From positions 1-5,416 of the forward strand of contig DASRGL010000242.1 of assembly GCA_035651115.1 (NCBI GenBank): DNA of 5,416 nucleotides. Direction: 5' to 3'. Below, piece by piece: positions 4,557 to 5,416 of the stretch. The notes beneath the pieces are model-generated. The model was given only the letters and a program-made list of their open reading frames with translations, made no database searches and had not been told where the DNA came from. The position numbers and the translations under genes are program-made. This DNA comes from DASRGL01 sp035651115. GTDB taxonomy: Bacteria; Armatimonadota; Chthonomonadetes; Chthonomonadales; Chthonomonadaceae. Positions within the stretch are counted from its first letter, which is position 1, and each line of letters opens with the position of its first letter.

Positions 4557-5258
4557 GCGAGCGCGCACCTGGATTCCCTGCGGGGGGGACTGATCGTATC
4601 GTGCCAGGCGGAGGAGGGAACGCCGCTCGGCACGCCGGGCGTGCTGGCGGCGCTGGCAGCGGCAGCAGAACGGGGCGGCGCGGTCGGCATCCGCGCCAAC
4701 GGCCCGGCGAACCTGGCGGCCATCTGCGCGGCGGTGCGCGTGCCGGTCATCGGCATCTACAAGGTCGTGCAGCCGCCCAGCGAGGTCTACATCACGCCGA
4801 CCTTCGCGGCGGCGCGCGCCGTGCGGGAGGCGGGCGATCCGCCCCCGGCCATCATCGCGTTCGATGCGACCCCGCGACCCCGCCCGGAGGGCGAAACGAT
4901 GCCGACCCTGCTGCGCCGCATTCAGACCGAACTCGGCGCGCTGGCGATGGCGGACATCGCGACGTTCGAGGAGGGCGTGGCGGCGGCGGAGGCGGGCGCA
5001 GACCTCGTCGCGACGACGCTGAGCGGCTACACGCCCTACACCGCGGAGAAGCGCGCGACGGGCGATCCCGATCTGGAACTGGTGCGGCGATTGGCGGCAG
5101 CCGTCTCTGTTCCCGTTATCTGCGAGGGGCGCGTCCATTCGCCGGAGCAGGCGCGGGCCGCGCTGGACGCAGGCGCGTTCGCTGTCGTCGTTGGCACGGC
5201 CATCACCGCCATAGACTGGGTGACGGGCCACTATATCGCCGCGATGCGGGCGGGCTGA
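4554..5258 (+). CDS. nanE: N-acylglucosamine-6-phosphate 2-epimerase (ManNAc-6-P epimerase, EC 5.1.3.9)
   Basis: A 234-residue TIM-barrel protein of usual NanE length, interconverting N-acetylmannosamine-6-phosphate and N-acetylglucosamine-6-phosphate in sialic-acid or amino-sugar catabolism. Family blocks run in order: SLRGGLIVSCQA (8-19), GAVGIRANGP with R47, PVIGIYKV with K70 (catalytic lysine equivalent), PSEVYITPTF (75-84), FDATPRPRP with D104, MADIATFEEG (132-141), ATTLSGYTPYT (153-163), ICEGRVHSPEQA with E191 (catalytic Glu equivalent), and the phosphate-binding VVVGTAIT (211-218). Residues before the barrel strand at 100 read GDPPPA instead of the common GAD, a small local variation. 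The TTG start is supported by its ribosome binding site. It is divergent from the LTPxQ gene and followed after 13 bases by a DinB-like gene. No other sialic-acid gene is visible, so a role in general amino-sugar recycling is equally likely. Confidence 0.95.
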   Translation: MASAHLDSLRGGLIVSCQAEEGTPLGTPGVLAALAAAAERGGAVGIRANGPANLAAICAAVRVPVIGIYKVVQPPSEVYITPTFAAARAVREAGDPPPAIIAFDATPRPRPEGETMPTLLRRIQTELGALAMADIATFEEGVAAAEAGADLVATTLSGYTPYTAEKRATGDPDLELVRRLAAAVSVPVICEGRVHSPEQARAALDAGAFAVVVGTAITAIDWVTGHYIAAMRAG

Positions 5259-5271
5259 ACAGGAGGCTTTC

Positions 5272-5416
5272 ATGCCGGAATCGCTGCCTGCTTTCCTCAA
5301 AACGCGCGCCGAACGCAGCTTTCGGAACCTGCTCAAGCAGCTCGAGGGGCTGACAGAGGAGGAAGCATTGCGCGGCCGCCTTCCGAACTGGCCGGGGCAT
5401 CGCTGGGGCATCGGAC
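5272..5416 (+). CDS. DinB-like protein, N-terminal fragment (partial, runs off window)
   Basis: An open frame of 48 codons starts at ATG 5272 with AGGAGG (5261-5266) five bases upstream and continues past the window end. It lies 13 bases after nanE and is probably in the same transcript. The visible part has an amphipathic helix (LKTRAERSFRNLLKQLEGLT, about residues 9-28), then EEEALRGRLPNWPGHRWGIG at the cut. An N-terminal helix followed by a W..HRWGIG-type segment recalls DinB/YfiT four-helix metal-binding proteins, which often act in thiol-dependent detoxification. The diagnostic histidine triad is not in view, so the family call is tentative, while the gene itself is well supported. Confidence 0.6.
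   Translation, partial: MPESLPAFLKTRAERSFRNLLKQLEGLTEEEALRGRLPNWPGHRWGIG

Noticed and set aside
4524..5411. A 295-codon minus-strand open frame opposite nanE
   Set aside because: It is an Arg-rich, low-complexity reading of GC-rich DNA directly antisense to the well-conserved nanE, extends into the DinB-like gene, and has no family resemblance.

Overview
The window is GC-rich bacterial chromosome with housekeeping and small metabolic genes. It has strong purine-rich ribosome binding sites, one signal-peptide protein, and no phage, transposon, CRISPR or RNA-gene signature that I can see. I cannot place the organism firmly. The gene mix fits a deep-branching, high-GC, probably Gram-negative phylum such as Armatimonadota or a relative: a secreted double-LTPxQ protein, a cytidylate-kinase-like protein, a stand-alone NanE followed by a DinB-like gene, and an alkaline-phosphatase-superfamily phosphodiesterase. 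That placement is a guess from gene style, not a measurement.

Layout. (1) Bases 1-1364 lie on the minus strand: the N-terminal 237 residues of an alkaline-phosphatase-superfamily phosphodiesterase, preceded in transcription order by a complete family I inorganic pyrophosphatase (ppa). The 143-base gap between them is filled by a run of nested palindromes that looks like an interspersed intergenic repeat. (2) Bases 1365-1734 separate ppa from a divergent cold-shock protein gene (csp, plus strand). The csp gene has a near-consensus extended -10 promoter and a hairpin that begins just before the predicted transcript 5' end. (3) Bases 1939-2459 are a long non-coding gap with two terminator-like hairpins and further paired segments. 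(4) Thioredoxin (trxA, plus strand) follows and ends at a clear intrinsic terminator. (5) Converging on it from the minus strand are a cytidylate-kinase-like protein and, upstream of that, a secreted Spy/CpxP-like LTPxQ protein. (6) After a 168-base divergent control region, nanE (TTG start) and a DinB-like gene cut by the window end run on the plus strand, 13 bases apart.

How the genes fit together. No single pathway links the window. Csp (RNA chaperone), Trx (cytosolic dithiol reductant) and the Spy-like secreted protein share a loose stress and folding theme. Pyrophosphatase could pull forward reactions that release PPi, possibly including those of the neighbouring phosphodiesterase. NanE has no sialic-acid neighbours here. 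I did not find a convincing new multi-gene system. The points most worth a second look are in the non-coding DNA: the palindromic cluster at 754-856, the csp 5' hairpin at 1681-1710, the structured gap before trxA, and the nanE divergent control region.
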